DNA of 64,000 nucleotides from Streptomyces sp. MBT53 (lineage in GTDB: Bacteria; Actinomycetota; Actinomycetes; Streptomycetales; Streptomycetaceae), in assembly GCF_016654115.1 (NCBI RefSeq), contig NZ_JAEQAZ010000011.1, positions 1 to 64,000 on the forward strand, written 5' to 3'. Shown here piece by piece: positions 36,360 through 44,441 of the stretch. The notes under the pieces were generated by a model, which searched no databases, was not told the DNA's origin, and saw nothing but the letters and a program-made list of their open reading frames with translations. Made by a program: the position numbers and the translations under genes. The number at the start of each line of letters is the position of its first letter. Position 1 is the stretch's first letter.

Positions 36360-36875
36360 TCAGGCGTCGTCGGAACTCCGCACGAGGGATCCGCCGATCC
36401 CGAAGGACAACGCCTTTTGGTCTCTGCTCAGTGAGCGCCGCATGGCATTGACCAACTGCACCTGCGCCCGGGCGGGCGCCCTGCTCGCCCGGGCGAACTC
36501 CTCCTGGCTCAACGGATCACGCGTAGCGTCGCGTGCCGGGTCGCGCGCCACCGTGTCCAGGAACCCGTTGACGGCCTTGCCGAAGTTGTCGATCTCGGTC
36601 GCGACGGCCGCAGGCGCGACCAGACTGGCGCGGGTCAGTGCCGCGCTCCACTCGCTCCAGTCGTAGTCCCATCCCTGCCGGCCGGCATGCGCGCGGCTGA
36701 TGGTCATCGTGAACTTGGCGTAGTGGCTGATCAGTTCCTGGTAGGCGAGCAACTGCTTGTCCCGCAGCCACTGACGGTCCTGGGCCCGGTGCGTGACGAT
36801 GCCCCCGACCAGGACCCCGACCGTGGCAGACAGCGCCCCGACGCCCGTTGTCAGCAGTGTGTCCAGCAGTGCCAC
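36360..36875 (-). CDS. membrane-anchored hypothetical protein
   Basis: A 171-residue protein with one N-terminal hydrophobic segment (LLTTGVGALSATVGVLVGGIV, about 7-27), then a soluble, helical part: QWLRDKQLLAYQELISHYAKFTMTISRAHAG and LVNAMRRSLSRDQKALSFG. The beginning resembles short Streptomyces membrane proteins that carry an 'HRAQDRQWLRDKQLxAY' segment after the helix. No function is known to me. The start is the GTG at 36875, with only GCGGGG upstream. It is divergent from the FGE-like gene across 450 bp of non-coding sequence. Confidence 0.75.
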   Translation of the reverse strand: MALLDTLLTTGVGALSATVGVLVGGIVTHRAQDRQWLRDKQLLAYQELISHYAKFTMTISRAHAGRQGWDYDWSEWSAALTRASLVAPAAVATEIDNFGKAVNGFLDTVARDPARDATRDPLSQEEFARASRAPARAQVQLVNAMRRSLSRDQKALSFGIGGSLVRSSDDA

Positions 36876-37325
36876 AACAGGCCCCGCATTCCCCGTCGTT
36901 CGACCATCGGCGGCCCGAACCTACAACCCTCGGCATGCATCATCCAGGCATGCTCACCCCCGAACAACGCGACCGCACCCCGCGCCCGAGGGAGCCGTCG
37001 TGGCGAACACTCTTCGGCACTCCAGCGGACCGTCGACCGCGTACGGCGAGAAGGTGACGTGTCGGGGGGTGTCCGCCCGCAGCGGTTGGCGCGTCAACAC
37101 CCCGAAAATCTTGCGAGACCGATTCCGCGCCGTTCCGAGGACGGACACCCCCCGACGCGGCACCGACCCACAACGAACCGGGGGCGAACCACCCGCACAC
37201 TGCCGACCACCGCAACCCACAAGCCACCCCACCGAACCAGAACCCCGCCGAGCCCTGAATGCGACAATCACCACCACGGCCCACCTACGGCCGATGCTCA
37301 CGGAGCTACGGAGCTGACGCAACGC
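36876..37325. other. 450-bp non-coding region with a long spaced inverted repeat
   Basis: No convincing gene. A perfect 15-bp inverted repeat, GTCGGGGGGTGTCCG (37061-37075) and CGGACACCCCCCGAC (37142-37156), encloses 66 nt with a less GC-rich core, ACCCCGAAAATCTTGCGAG. Read on the minus strand the same stretch has TTTTCGGGGTGTTGACGCGC, which I believe recurs between other Streptomyces genes. A 35-codon frame from 36951 is too short and unsupported. Promoters for the two flanking divergent genes must also be here. Confidence 0.6.
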
Positions 37326-38003
37326 ATGGGCACGACCACACACATCGACCTCATCCCCGTCCCGTCCGGCCAGGTCACCCTCTCCGACCGCCGCACGGAA
37401 CGCAGTTGGACGGTCGACCTCGCCGCCTTCGAGCTCGGCACCCTCCCCGTCACCCAGGCCCAGTACGCCCAGGTCACCGGCCAACACCCCAGCACCGCCC
37501 CCGGCAACGACCGCCTCCCCGTGGAGACCGTGTCCTGGCTGGACGCCGTACTCTTCTGCAACTCCCTATCACTACAAGACGAGTTGACACCCGCGTACGA
37601 CATCCAGGGCGAGACCGTCGTACCCGCCCCCTCCGCCGACGGCTACCGCCTCCCCACCGAGGCCGAGTGGGAGTACGCCTGCCGCGCCGGGACGACCGGC
37701 CCCCGCTACGGGCCGCTCGACGACATCGCCTGGCACCGCGGCAACTCCGAGGAACGGCCCCACGAACCGGGCGGCCGACTCCCCAACCCGTGGGGCCTGC
37801 ACGACATGCTGGGCAATGTGTGGGAGTGGTGCTGGGACCTCTACGACCCGGAGGTCTACGGCACCTATCGGGTACTGCGCGGCGGCGGATGGTTCGACGA
37901 GCACTGGAGCTGCCGTGCCTCGGTACGCCGTCGAAGCCACCCGACCTTCCGCGTCGACGACGTGGGCTTCCGCGTCGCCCGATCGTCGACCGCAAAAAAC
38001 TGA
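37326..38003 (+). CDS. FGE/SUMF1-fold domain protein
   Basis: A 225-residue protein of the formylglycine-generating-enzyme-like fold. Motifs: LPVTQAQYAQVTG (40-52), LPVETVSWLDAVLFCN (64-79), YRLPTEAEWEYACRAGT (107-123), NPWGLHDMLGNVWEWCWD (154-171), YRVLRGGGWFDEHWSCRASVRRRSHP (181-206) and DVGFRVAR. True FGE uses two nearby active-site cysteines in the last region. Here only Cys196 is present, so sulfatase activation is unlikely, and this is a generic SUMF1-type domain that might be an oxygenase or a binding domain. No sulfatase lies nearby. The ATG at 37326 gives a complete single-domain protein. The next two genes are on the opposite strand. Confidence 0.87.
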   Translation: MGTTTHIDLIPVPSGQVTLSDRRTERSWTVDLAAFELGTLPVTQAQYAQVTGQHPSTAPGNDRLPVETVSWLDAVLFCNSLSLQDELTPAYDIQGETVVPAPSADGYRLPTEAEWEYACRAGTTGPRYGPLDDIAWHRGNSEERPHEPGGRLPNPWGLHDMLGNVWEWCWDLYDPEVYGTYRVLRGGGWFDEHWSCRASVRRRSHPTFRVDDVGFRVARSSTAKN

Positions 38004-38014
38004 CGACCCGCCAA

Positions 38015-39229
38015 CTACCCGTGCGCCGCCGCCAGATGCTTCGCCAGCCGCGGCGACGCGAACTCCGTGCCGCACACGAACCGCATCACCGGCCCGTACG
38101 ACGACGCGGCCGGCAGCCCCGTGAAGTAGACACCCGGCACCGAGGACACATACCCCGCACCGAGCTTCGGCGTCCCCCTGCTCACCGCCAACTGCGTACG
38201 CAGCTCATGCCCCAGGAAGTCCATCGCCGCGATGTCGACCCGATAACCCGTCGCCGAGATGACGTGGTCGGCGCCGAGGCGCTCGGTACCACCGCCGTGC
38301 GTGCCGACCGTCAGAACCGGACGGCCTGCCTCCGCGTCCGCCCGTACGATCCGGTCGACCTCGCTGACCTGCACCTTCCCCTCGAACCGCTCGCGCAGCC
38401 ACCACGCGCCGAGCGGACCGAGCACCCGGCGGACCAGGTAGTGACGGGTCCCCTCGGGGAGATAGCGGTACGGCTGCGGGTAGTAGCTCAGCGCCCACAG
38501 CGACCACGCCCGCCCGAACGGCGACTCGGGACGCAGCTTCGGCTGCTCCCACGGCGCCGCGCCGAACGCGACCCGCCCCCGCCCGCGCGAGACGATCCGG
38601 ACCTGCGCGCCCGCCTCCGCCGCGAGTACCGCCGTCTCCAGCGCGGACTGCCCGGCGCCGACGACGATCAGCTCCTTGCCCTTGAACCCGCTGAGGTCGT
38701 GGTGCTGGGAGCTGTGCGAGACGGGACCGGTGGGTGCGGGGCCGTCGGCCGCCGCTGCGGCCAGCTCGGGCGGGAGGTGGGCCAGGCCGTACAGACCCGT
38801 CGCCACCACGACCGCGCGGGCCGTGAACAACTCCCCCGAATCCAGCTTGAGTTCGAAGCCGCCGCCCTTGTTCCGGTCGGCGTTCCGGTCCACCGACACG
38901 ACCCGTACCCGCTCCAGCTCGGGCACCAGCTTCTGCTGGAACCACTCGCCGTAGCCGATGAAGGTCTCGACGGGGATGATGTCCTCGTCGGTGACCAGGC
39001 GGGGGATGCCGGCCGCGTCGCAGTAGTCGACGAGGTTGTGGCCGGGCTGCGGGGCGTCGAAGTTGGAGGCGGCCGGGGTCGACTTCAGGAGCATTCCGGC
39101 CGGCATGTGGTCGCGCCAGCTGACCATGGGCTCGCCGAAGACACGGACCGGGATGCCGCGCGCCCGCAGATGCGCGGCGGTGGACAGGCCGAACGGGCCG
39201 GCGCCGATGATTGCTACCGGTTGAATCAC
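38015..39229 (-). CDS. FAD-dependent NAD(P)-binding monooxygenase-like protein
   Basis: A 404-residue two-dinucleotide-domain flavoprotein. The FAD motif is VAIIGAGPFGLSTAAHLRARG (about 5-25) and the NADPH motif is LIVVGAGQSALETAVLAAEAG. ATGLYGLAHLP and the ISATGYRVD region near the C-terminus are typical of flavin-containing and N-hydroxylating monooxygenases. The GTG at 39229 is preceded by GGGGAGGG, so it is preferred. A longer open frame would add an artefactual N-terminus read through the 15-bp repeats at 39300. It follows the ATP-grasp gene at 39346 by 116 bp in the same direction, and the two may act together on one product. Substrate unknown. Confidence 0.88.
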   Translation of the reverse strand: MIQPVAIIGAGPFGLSTAAHLRARGIPVRVFGEPMVSWRDHMPAGMLLKSTPAASNFDAPQPGHNLVDYCDAAGIPRLVTDEDIIPVETFIGYGEWFQQKLVPELERVRVVSVDRNADRNKGGGFELKLDSGELFTARAVVVATGLYGLAHLPPELAAAAADGPAPTGPVSHSSQHHDLSGFKGKELIVVGAGQSALETAVLAAEAGAQVRIVSRGRGRVAFGAAPWEQPKLRPESPFGRAWSLWALSYYPQPYRYLPEGTRHYLVRRVLGPLGAWWLRERFEGKVQVSEVDRIVRADAEAGRPVLTVGTHGGGTERLGADHVISATGYRVDIAAMDFLGHELRTQLAVSRGTPKLGAGYVSSVPGVYFTGLPAASSYGPVMRFVCGTEFASPRLAKHLAAAHG

Positions 39230-39299
39230 GAAGTCCCTCCCCAGGACGTCATTTCGCCACTTCGTGCTGAAGCTGCCGCCAACTGCCACAGGCCACTGG

Positions 39300-39344
39300 C
39301 CACTTGGCCACAGACCACTTGGCCACAGACCACTTGGCCACAGG
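39300..39344. repeat. 15-bp tandem direct repeat, three copies
   Basis: Three units of CCACTTGGCCACAGA at 39300-39314, 39315-39329 and 39330-39344 (the last base differs). They lie between the end of the ATP-grasp gene and the monooxygenase start. The preceding GGCCACTGG is a partial unit. Each unit contains TTGGCCA. Non-coding and too short and regular for CRISPR. Confidence 0.9.
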
Positions 39345-39345
39345 C

Positions 39346-40632
39346 CTATTGCTGGCTGCCGCCACTCGTGCTGCTGCCGCGCCGGTTGGTGCGCCACAGC
39401 TGATACAGGTGCTTCGCGCCCGGCCGCACGAAGCGAGCGAGCATCGTGAAGAACGGCCGCAGGTCGTCACCCGCGAGCCAGGCCAGCTCGGTCCCGCTCG
39501 CCTTCGCCGGTGCGTGCGGCGTCGTATAGCCGCTGCGGCGGTAGGCGAGGAGGGCGGGCAGGTCGATGTTCTCCACGATGTACCGGTGGCCGGCGCGCTG
39601 TTCCCCCTCCGGGACGGGGCGGCCGGTCAGGTCGAGGTGCATGGCGCGGACGACGTCCACCCCCGACTCGTTCTCGAAGAGTCGGAACTGGGCGCCCATG
39701 CGGGGGTTGAAGTCGAGCAGTTTGTACTGACCGTCGCGCCGGTCGAAGCGCAGGTCGAGGTCGATGATTCCGGTGAAGCCGATCTGTTTGATGAAACGCG
39801 CGGCGAGATCCGCGAGTTCCGGATTGTCCACGACATACGCATTTGCCGTCATGCCCGCGTGCGGCGGCCAGGAGCGCACCTTGACGCCGGTGAACATGGC
39901 GAGCGGGGTGGAGTCCTGGTCGAAGTAGGCGTGCACGATCCAGTCCTCGGCGTCCTCCCTCGGGAGGTACTCCTGGAGGATCACGCCGGGGTGCTCGCCC
40001 CAGTCACGGGCGAGCGCGAGCAGTCCCTCGCGGGTGGTGATCTTCGTCGTGCCGTTCACCGCGGGCTGGGAGCGTCGTACGAACGCCTCCCGGTTCTTGG
40101 CCACGATCGGGAAGCGGGCCTTCTCCGCGAAGTCGACTATGTCGTCGTAGGACTGCGGGAAGGCGGCCGTGGGGCTGGGTATGCCGTGTTCCACGCAGAG
40201 TTCGTGGAGTCCCTGTTTGCTGGCGAGGTGGCGCGGCAGCTTCGGATCGACGCGCGGTAACAGGAAGCGGTCGGTCAACGCGTCCTGGTGCTCGGCGATC
40301 AGGACCGCGGCCTCCTCGTCGGTGGGGATGAGGACGGTGGGACGGCCGATGCGGCGCCCGATGCGCAGCAGTCCCTCCACGAGTCGTTCGGGTTCCTCGG
40401 TGCCGGTCGTCGGCCAGACGAACGCACGTTCCAGATAACGGGACACCGCGGCCGGCGTGTATCGGTCCTCCGTGATTGCATACATCGGCACGCCGAGACG
40501 GCCGAGACTGCGGATCGCGCCCACCCCGCCGTGATGCAGCGGATAGGCGCCGAATTTCACGATCAGGCCCGGCACCGAGCGGTCGGCCTCGAAAGGCACG
40601 CTGCCGGTGCGTTTGGCCACGGGTCCCCCCAC
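39346..40632 (-). CDS. ATP-grasp domain protein
   Basis: A 428-residue ATP-grasp enzyme (carboxylate-amine or carboxylate-thiol ligase superfamily). The N-terminal part has a preATP-grasp segment, GLIVKFGAYPLHHGGVGAIRSLGRLGVPMYAITED. The ATP domain shows RFPIVAKNREAFVRR, GVILQEYLP and the metal-binding KLLDFNPRMGAQF. The C-terminus is basic and may be flexible. Two starts, GTG at 40632 and GTG at 40620, are each preceded by the same GGGGGGA, so the choice is open by four residues. It probably forms a unit with the monooxygenase gene downstream. A role in making a small amide or ester product is inference. No peptide precursor gene is seen. Confidence 0.87.
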   Translation of the reverse strand: MGGPVAKRTGSVPFEADRSVPGLIVKFGAYPLHHGGVGAIRSLGRLGVPMYAITEDRYTPAAVSRYLERAFVWPTTGTEEPERLVEGLLRIGRRIGRPTVLIPTDEEAAVLIAEHQDALTDRFLLPRVDPKLPRHLASKQGLHELCVEHGIPSPTAAFPQSYDDIVDFAEKARFPIVAKNREAFVRRSQPAVNGTTKITTREGLLALARDWGEHPGVILQEYLPREDAEDWIVHAYFDQDSTPLAMFTGVKVRSWPPHAGMTANAYVVDNPELADLAARFIKQIGFTGIIDLDLRFDRRDGQYKLLDFNPRMGAQFRLFENESGVDVVRAMHLDLTGRPVPEGEQRAGHRYIVENIDLPALLAYRRSGYTTPHAPAKASGTELAWLAGDDLRPFFTMLARFVRPGAKHLYQLWRTNRRGSSTSGGSQQ

Positions 40633-40817
40633 GTGTCCCCCCTACGGACCGGACCCACCCCGTCCGTGTCCCCCAAAGGACGCTAAGCCGGAATTGCCTC
40701 CTCCGACAAGGCCTATTCGGACATTGCGAACTCTTTAGACACTGCCGGTCCCTGCAACTCACCCGTAACGTGTGGCGCGGCCACATGCGAGTACGTACGA
40801 GAGTGAGGCAGCACGCC

Positions 40818-42032
40818 ATGCCCCCCTTCGATCTTCCCGAGGGCGATCCCTTCGGCCCGCACAACCTTCCCTACGGCGTCTTCTCGCCCCTCGGCTCGGA
40901 CGAACGGACCGTCGGCGTCCGCTACGGCGACCAGGTGCTCGACGCGGGCGCCGCCGCCGCCGCGCTCGGCTCGCCGTACGTCTCCCTGCTCGCGCACCCC
41001 ACGCTCGGCCCGCTGCTCGCCGCGGGCCGTACGGCCTGGTCCGACGTCCGGCGCGCGCTGACCGCGTGGGTGACGGTGCCGTCCCACCAGGAGACGGTCG
41101 CCCCCTTCCTCCACCCCCTCTCCGCGGTGACCCTGCACCTCCCCTTCGAGGTCGCGGACTACGTCGACTTCTACGCCTCCGAGAACCACGCCCGGAACGT
41201 GGGCCGCATCTTCCGCCCCGACGCGCCCGACTCCCTGACCCCCAACTGGAAGCACCTGCCCATCGGTTACCACGGCCGCTCGGGCACGATCGTGGTCTCG
41301 GACACGGATGTCGTACGACCGTCCGGACAGCGGAAGTCCCCGTCCGACCCGGCGCCCGTCTTCGGCCCTTCCGTCCGCCTGGACATCGAGGCTGAGGTCG
41401 GCTTCGTGGTCGGGACGCCGTCGCGGATGGGCGAGCCGGTCGCCCTCGCCGACTTCCGCGAACACGTCTTCGGCCTGTGCCTCCTCAACGACTGGTCCGC
41501 ACGCGACATCCAGGCCTGGGAGTACGTCCCCCTCGGCCCGTTCCTCGGCAAGTCCTTCGCCACGTCGGTGTCGGCGTGGATCACCCCGCTGGACGCGCTG
41601 GAGGACGCGCGGACCGCGCCCCCCGAGCGCACCCACACGCTCCTCCCCTATCTGGACGACTCGGCGGAGGAGCCCGGCGGCTACGACCTCCGCATCTCGG
41701 TCGCGATCAACGGTCACGTCGTCTCCGAGCCGCCGTTCTCCACCATGTACTGGACGGCCGCACAGCAGCTCGCCCAGATGACGGTCAACGGCGCCTCCCT
41801 GCGCACCGGCGACCTGTACGGCTCCGGCACGGTCAGCGGGCCGGCGGAACGCGAGCGCGGTTCGCTGCTGGAGCTGACCTGGAACGGCCGCGACGCCCTC
41901 GAACTCCCGGACGGCAAGCGGACGTTCCTGGAGGACGGCGACGTCGTGACCCTGTCGGCCTGGGCACCGGGGGCGAACGGGACCCGGGTGGGGCTCGGCG
42001 AGGTCACCGGACGGATCGTGGGGCGGGACTGA
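40818..42032 (+). CDS. fahA: fumarylacetoacetase
   Basis: A 404-residue full-length fumarylacetoacetate hydrolase, the last step of tyrosine and homogentisate breakdown, giving fumarate and acetoacetate. The small N-terminal domain (FGPHNLPYGVFSP) is followed by the catalytic domain with VADYVDFYASENHARNVGRIFR, NWKHLPIGYHGRSGTI, the metal ligands in LDIEAEVGFVVG, and LLNDWSARDIQAWEYVPLGPFLGKSFATSVS. The ATG at 40818 (MPPFDLPEGDPFG) has GTGAGG about 10 nt upstream. No other homogentisate-pathway gene is within the window. It is divergent from the ATP-grasp gene. Confidence 0.95.
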   Translation: MPPFDLPEGDPFGPHNLPYGVFSPLGSDERTVGVRYGDQVLDAGAAAAALGSPYVSLLAHPTLGPLLAAGRTAWSDVRRALTAWVTVPSHQETVAPFLHPLSAVTLHLPFEVADYVDFYASENHARNVGRIFRPDAPDSLTPNWKHLPIGYHGRSGTIVVSDTDVVRPSGQRKSPSDPAPVFGPSVRLDIEAEVGFVVGTPSRMGEPVALADFREHVFGLCLLNDWSARDIQAWEYVPLGPFLGKSFATSVSAWITPLDALEDARTAPPERTHTLLPYLDDSAEEPGGYDLRISVAINGHVVSEPPFSTMYWTAAQQLAQMTVNGASLRTGDLYGSGTVSGPAERERGSLLELTWNGRDALELPDGKRTFLEDGDVVTLSAWAPGANGTRVGLGEVTGRIVGRD

Positions 42033-42299
42033 GGTGAGTTGCGGGCGGGAGCGGTGAGGCGGCTCGCGGACCGGGGCGGAGGCGGGTCGCGGGCGAGGCC
42101 CGAGGGCGGCTCGTGGGCCGGAGTCGGGGCGGTCGCGAGCGCGTTCGGTGCTCGCCGTACACCTGACTCCGGCCGCCCGGACCGTCATACTGACGGCGGA
42201 CGGGCCCACACCTCGTGCGCTCGCCCTCGGGTACAGCCGCACCCGCGCCCCCGTTCGTCCCTCTGTCTGTGCCGTTGACCAGGATCCGGAGCCCGTGGC

Positions 42300-43238
42300 A
42301 TGACTGTCTGCCTGCTCCTGCTGAGCGTCGTCGCCCTCTCGGCCGCCGTGCCGGTTCCGCGCGCGCTGACCCGGGCCGGGTGGCCCGAGCGGGAACCCGT
42401 GGTCGGCCTGTGGGTGTGGCAGTGCCTGGTCGCGACCGTTCTGCTGTGCTGTCTGGGCGCCCTGGTGCTGGGCGCGGCGGCCGTCTTCCACACCGTCCGC
42501 GACCATGTCTTCGCCCCGGCCCCGCCCGCGGTCACCGCGGCCTACGACCTCTCCGCCGCCCCCGTCTGGGCCGTCGCCCTCACGCTGTCGCTGGCGTGCG
42601 GCGCGGCCTGGACCACGGCGATGCTGGCCCGCGAACTCGCCGAGGCCCGCCGCCGGCGCGGACTGGCCCGCGCCCTGCTGCGCGAGCGCGCCCCCGACCT
42701 GCCCGCCGGGCTGCCCCCCGCACGGGGTCCCCTCCTCGTCCTGGAGGACGAGTACCCGGACGCCTGGTGGATGCCGGGCCATCCGCCCCAACTGGTCGTC
42801 ACCACGGGGGCGTTGCACCGCCTCACCGGCCACCAGCTCGACGCGGTCCTCACCCACGAACGCGGTCACGCCCGCGCCCACCACGACTGGCTGCTGCATC
42901 TGTCGACGGCGCTGGCCTCCGGTTTTCCGCACGTCCCGCTGTTCGCCCACTTCTGCGACCAGACCCACCGGCTGGTGGAACTCGCCGCCGACGACACCGC
43001 GTCCCGCCAATGCGGCCACCTGACCACGGCGTTGGCGCTGATCGAGCTGAACAACCACCGGGGCGTCCTCTCCTGCGCCTCCAGCCACCGCCTCCTCGGT
43101 GAACGGGTCGACCGTCTCCTGGACCCCCGCCCCCGCCTGGGCCGCCGTCGCCGCGCCCTGACGACGACGGTCGCGACGCTGGTCCCCCTTCTCCCGCTGC
43201 TGATCGTGTTCGCGCCGGGACTGACCGCGCTGAGCTGA
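42300..43238 (+). CDS. M56-family membrane metallopeptidase
   Basis: A 312-residue integral membrane zinc peptidase of the BlaR1/M56 type. Hydrophobic helices lie at about 2-20, 38-63, 89-110 and 283-310. The cytosolic or juxtamembrane catalytic domain has the zinc motif HERGH (186-190) in AVLTHERGHARAHHDWLLH, with ELAADDTASRQ giving the third ligand Glu. The family usually works with a BlaI/CopY-type repressor as its target, and in Streptomyces the two genes are often adjacent. Here neither the 267 bp upstream nor the next gene encodes a BlaI. It therefore stands alone, or its partner is elsewhere. The ATG at 42300 gives a complete four-helix protein. Confidence 0.9.
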   Translation: MTVCLLLLSVVALSAAVPVPRALTRAGWPEREPVVGLWVWQCLVATVLLCCLGALVLGAAAVFHTVRDHVFAPAPPAVTAAYDLSAAPVWAVALTLSLACGAAWTTAMLARELAEARRRRGLARALLRERAPDLPAGLPPARGPLLVLEDEYPDAWWMPGHPPQLVVTTGALHRLTGHQLDAVLTHERGHARAHHDWLLHLSTALASGFPHVPLFAHFCDQTHRLVELAADDTASRQCGHLTTALALIELNNHRGVLSCASSHRLLGERVDRLLDPRPRLGRRRRALTTTVATLVPLLPLLIVFAPGLTALS

Positions 43239-43373
43239 CCGCCTCGCGCGCACCTGGCAGATGTCTCCCGTCGGCCGCCGTCCGCCCAGCTCAGCAGCCC
43301 TGTCGTGAGTGACGGCGGTGGCGCAACACTCCCGCAACACTCTGTTCCCTACCGGCTCGCTATGGTTCGAAAC

Positions 43374-44162
43374 ATGCCACCCACGGACCGCATCCGCGAC
43401 CACGCCGGACAGGGCGCGACCACCGTCGCCGCCCACCGCGCGCGGCGCCGGCTGCGTGCCGACCAGGCCCGGCAGCTCGCCGATCTGCTGCGCCACGAGC
43501 TGCTGGCCGACGGCTTCCCGGACGGCACGCTCCCGCACGAGAGCACCCTCGCCACCGAGTACGGCGCCTCCCGCAACACGGTCCGCCAGGCCCTGGACCT
43601 GCTGCGCGCGGAAGGTCTCGTCGACCGCCTCCCCGGTGTCGGCACGGTCGTCGTCGCGCGGAAGTACCCGCACGGCCTGGACCGGTTGATGGGCCTCGCG
43701 GAGACCCTGCGCGAACACGGCCAGGTCACCAACGAGGTCCGCACCATGGGCCCCGCGCCGGCACCGGCCCCCGTCGCCGAACGCCTCCACGTCCAGCCCG
43801 GCACCGACGTCCTCTACATCGAACGCCTGCGCCGCCTCAACGGCATTCCCCTCTCCCTCGACCTCACCTACCTCCCGCTCGACATCGGCACCGCGCTGCT
43901 CGACGCCGACTTGGAGAACACCGACGTCTTCCGCCTCCTGGAGACCATCACCGGCCAGGGCCTCGGCCACGCCGAGATCACCCTGGAGGCCGTCAACGCG
44001 GACGCCCACTCCGCCGCCGTGCTCGAAGCCCCGCGCGGCGCGGCCGTCCTGATGCTGGAACGCCTCACCCACCTCGCCGACGGCCGCCCGGTCGACCTGG
44101 AGTTCATCCGCTTCCGCGGCGACCGCATCACCATGAGCGGCCTGCTGCACCGCTCCGTCTGA
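43374..44162 (+). CDS. GntR-family (UTRA-type) regulator of the ferredoxin-ABC-flavoprotein operon
   Basis: A 262-residue GntR/HutC-type regulator. The winged helix is LPHESTLATEYGASRNTVRQALDLLRAEGLVDRLPGVGTVVV. The C-terminal UTRA-like ligand domain has YIERLRRLNGIPLSLDLTYLPL and LMLERLTHLADGRPVDLEFIRFRGDR. Possible starts are ATG 43362 and ATG 43374, with an open frame back to 43305. A TATGGT at 43361-43366 placed as a -10 would put the transcript start at or next to the ATG at 43374, making a leaderless mRNA, so that start is chosen. It is 36 bp upstream of the ferredoxin gene and likely autoregulates this operon. The ligand is presumably the imported compound. Confidence 0.9.
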   Translation: MPPTDRIRDHAGQGATTVAAHRARRRLRADQARQLADLLRHELLADGFPDGTLPHESTLATEYGASRNTVRQALDLLRAEGLVDRLPGVGTVVVARKYPHGLDRLMGLAETLREHGQVTNEVRTMGPAPAPAPVAERLHVQPGTDVLYIERLRRLNGIPLSLDLTYLPLDIGTALLDADLENTDVFRLLETITGQGLGHAEITLEAVNADAHSAAVLEAPRGAAVLMLERLTHLADGRPVDLEFIRFRGDRITMSGLLHRSV

Positions 44163-44198
44163 TCTCTCCCTCCTGCCTGTACCTCCCTGGAGACAGCC

Positions 44199-44426
44199 AT
44201 GCCCTTGGCGCCCCAGCGGGCCGACGTGCCCGTGACCATCGACGAGTCGAAGTGCATCGACGGCTGCACCCTGTGCGTCGACATGTGCCCGCTGGACTCC
44301 CTGGCCATCGACGAGAGCAACGGCAAGGCCTACATGCACGTCGACGAGTGCTGGTACTGCGGCCCGTGCGCGGCCCGCTGTCCCACCGGAGCCGTCACGG
44401 TCAACATGCCCTATCTGCTCCGGTGA
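44199..44426 (+). CDS. di-[4Fe-4S] ferredoxin, AprB-like
   Basis: A 75-residue ferredoxin with eight cysteines in two cluster motifs. The first is spaced Cys19-x3-Cys23-x2-Cys26-x3-Cys30-Pro, one residue longer than the standard CxxCxxCxxxCP. The second, Cys51-x2-Cys54-x2-Cys57-x3-Cys61-Pro, is standard. The WYCGPCAARCPTGAV segment after an Asp/Glu-rich turn resembles the beta subunit of adenylylsulfate reductase (CWECYSCVKMCPQGAI), but the long C-terminal tail of AprB is missing. The ATG at 44199 has CTGGAG 7 nt upstream. It lies in the same operon as the flavoprotein at 47636, and its most likely job is to pass electrons to or from that FAD. Confidence 0.93.
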   Translation: MPLAPQRADVPVTIDESKCIDGCTLCVDMCPLDSLAIDESNGKAYMHVDECWYCGPCAARCPTGAVTVNMPYLLR

Positions 44427-44441
44427 GAGGTCCGAACTCCC

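Noticed and set aside
36951-37058. 35-codon frame MLTPEQRDRTPRPREPSWRT in the 450-bp gap
   Set aside because: No ribosome site, Arg/Pro-rich, and it overlaps the edge of the inverted-repeat element. Not enough support for a gene.
37326-38003. Sulfatase-activating formylglycine-generating enzyme
   Set aside because: Only one cysteine (Cys196) is present where two are needed and no sulfatase is nearby. Kept as FGE-fold only.
39300-39344. CRISPR array
   Set aside because: The 15-bp units are contiguous with no spacers and no cas genes are near.
39230-39397. N-terminal extension of the FAD monooxygenase containing GLWPSGLWPSG repeats
   Set aside because: It is the 15-bp non-coding repeat read in frame. 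The GTG at 39229 has a strong ribosome site and sits right before the FAD motif.
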